NCBI RefSeq assembly: GCF_002803985.1
Contig: NZ_CP024963.1
Location: 682,001 to 746,000, forward strand
Length of the DNA: 64,000 nucleotides
Source: Williamsoniiplasma luminosum
GTDB taxonomy: Bacteria > Bacillota_I > Bacilli_A > Mycoplasmatales > Mycoplasmataceae
Reading direction: 5' to 3'
Position numbers and translations under genes: made by a program
The notes under the pieces: generated by a model
What the model was told of the DNA's origin: nothing
The model's database searches: none
Seen by the model: only the letters and a program-made list of their open reading frames with translations
Shown: positions 63,924-64,000 of the stretch, one piece after another
Layout: each line of letters opens with the position of its first letter
Numbering within the stretch: position 1 is the first letter of the stretch

Positions 63924-64000
63924 TTAACCTTTATAAAATTCTTTCAACAATTTACCAAGTTTGTTGGCATTATTCGGTGCTTTTAATTTGCGTACTGTTT
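63924..64000 (-). CDS. rpoD: C-terminus of the primary sigma factor (partial)
   Basis: The last 24 codons on the minus strand read VRKLKAPNNANKLGKLLKEF and end at TAA 63924. This matches the end of sigma region 4.2 (RKLRHPSRS.KL-type) of RpoD/SigA. The gene continues off the window. The identity rests on this short piece plus the conserved rpoD-trmK-nif3 order. Confidence 0.75.
   Translation of the reverse strand, partial: TVRKLKAPNNANKLGKLLKEFYKG

Overview
The window comes from a wall-less, AT-rich bacterium of the Mollicutes, most likely the Entomoplasmatales (Spiroplasma/Mesoplasma/Entomoplasma/Williamsoniiplasma group). TGA is read as tryptophan throughout. Almost every gene carries in-frame TGA at conserved Trp positions and ends only at TAA or TAG, so a standard-code reading breaks most genes into pieces. 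I reassembled the genes under genetic code 4. About 59 protein genes (two of them cut by the window ends) and one tRNA fill the window. No gene-free stretch exceeds about 265 bases. I see no insertion sequence, prophage, CRISPR array, rRNA or replication origin.

Layout. 1-8.4 kb (+): tail of a SprT-like protein, uridine kinase, a membrane protein, the topoisomerase IV pair parE-parC, an azoreductase with a coupled membrane protein. 8.4-18.5 kb (+): recD2, nagA with an overlapping membrane gene, lactate dehydrogenase, valS behind a short leader hairpin, a 42-residue membrane peptide overlapping comEC. 18.5-22.3 kb: rpsT (-), then holA, a large membrane protein, a small unknown protein and coaE (+). 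22.3-27.2 kb (-): ribF-nfo, then nusB-xseA-xseB-dinB, largely DNA repair. 27.2-32.6 kb: tRNA-Lys(CUU) (-), then a complete mannitol operon mtlA-mtlR-mtlD-mtlF (+). 32.6-41.1 kb: plsY (+); DUF896-tkt-UPF0154, a DEDD-exonuclease-like gene with yqeH, ruvAB and rpsU (-); one unknown gene (+). 41.1-47.8 kb (-): a run of three unknown proteins, engB, a P-type cation ATPase and an acidic unknown protein. 47.9-49.6 kb (+): two unknown or membrane genes. 49.7-64 kb (-): the tail of rpoD, trmK, a Nif3-like gene, a DECD-box helicase and a YitT-family gene; then secDF-apt-relA and hisS-aspS, which keep the Firmicutes gene order minus recJ and dtd.

Physiology read from the genes. Mannitol is taken up and phosphorylated by MtlA/MtlF, oxidised by MtlD to fructose-6-phosphate, and the pathway is controlled by the PRD-type activator MtlR. 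NagA feeds amino-sugar phosphate into glycolysis. Lactate dehydrogenase regenerates NAD+. Transketolase supplies pentoses, while uridine kinase and Apt salvage nucleosides and bases. A long Rel protein with intact hydrolase and synthetase motifs implies a full (p)ppGpp response.

Most interesting points. RibF has an intact flavokinase half but a nucleotidyltransferase half without its signature motifs. Three unrelated genes (recD2, the DUF896 gene, secDF) have a -10 box placed so that transcription would begin at or within a few bases of the start codon, suggesting leaderless mRNAs. A strong plus-strand terminator sits between tRNA-Lys and mtlA with no plus-strand gene before it. A DEDD-exonuclease-like protein of unknown role precedes yqeH. 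A three-gene membrane/acidic cluster lies upstream of engB. I did not find a clearly new multi-gene defence or mobile system; the window is mainly core genome.
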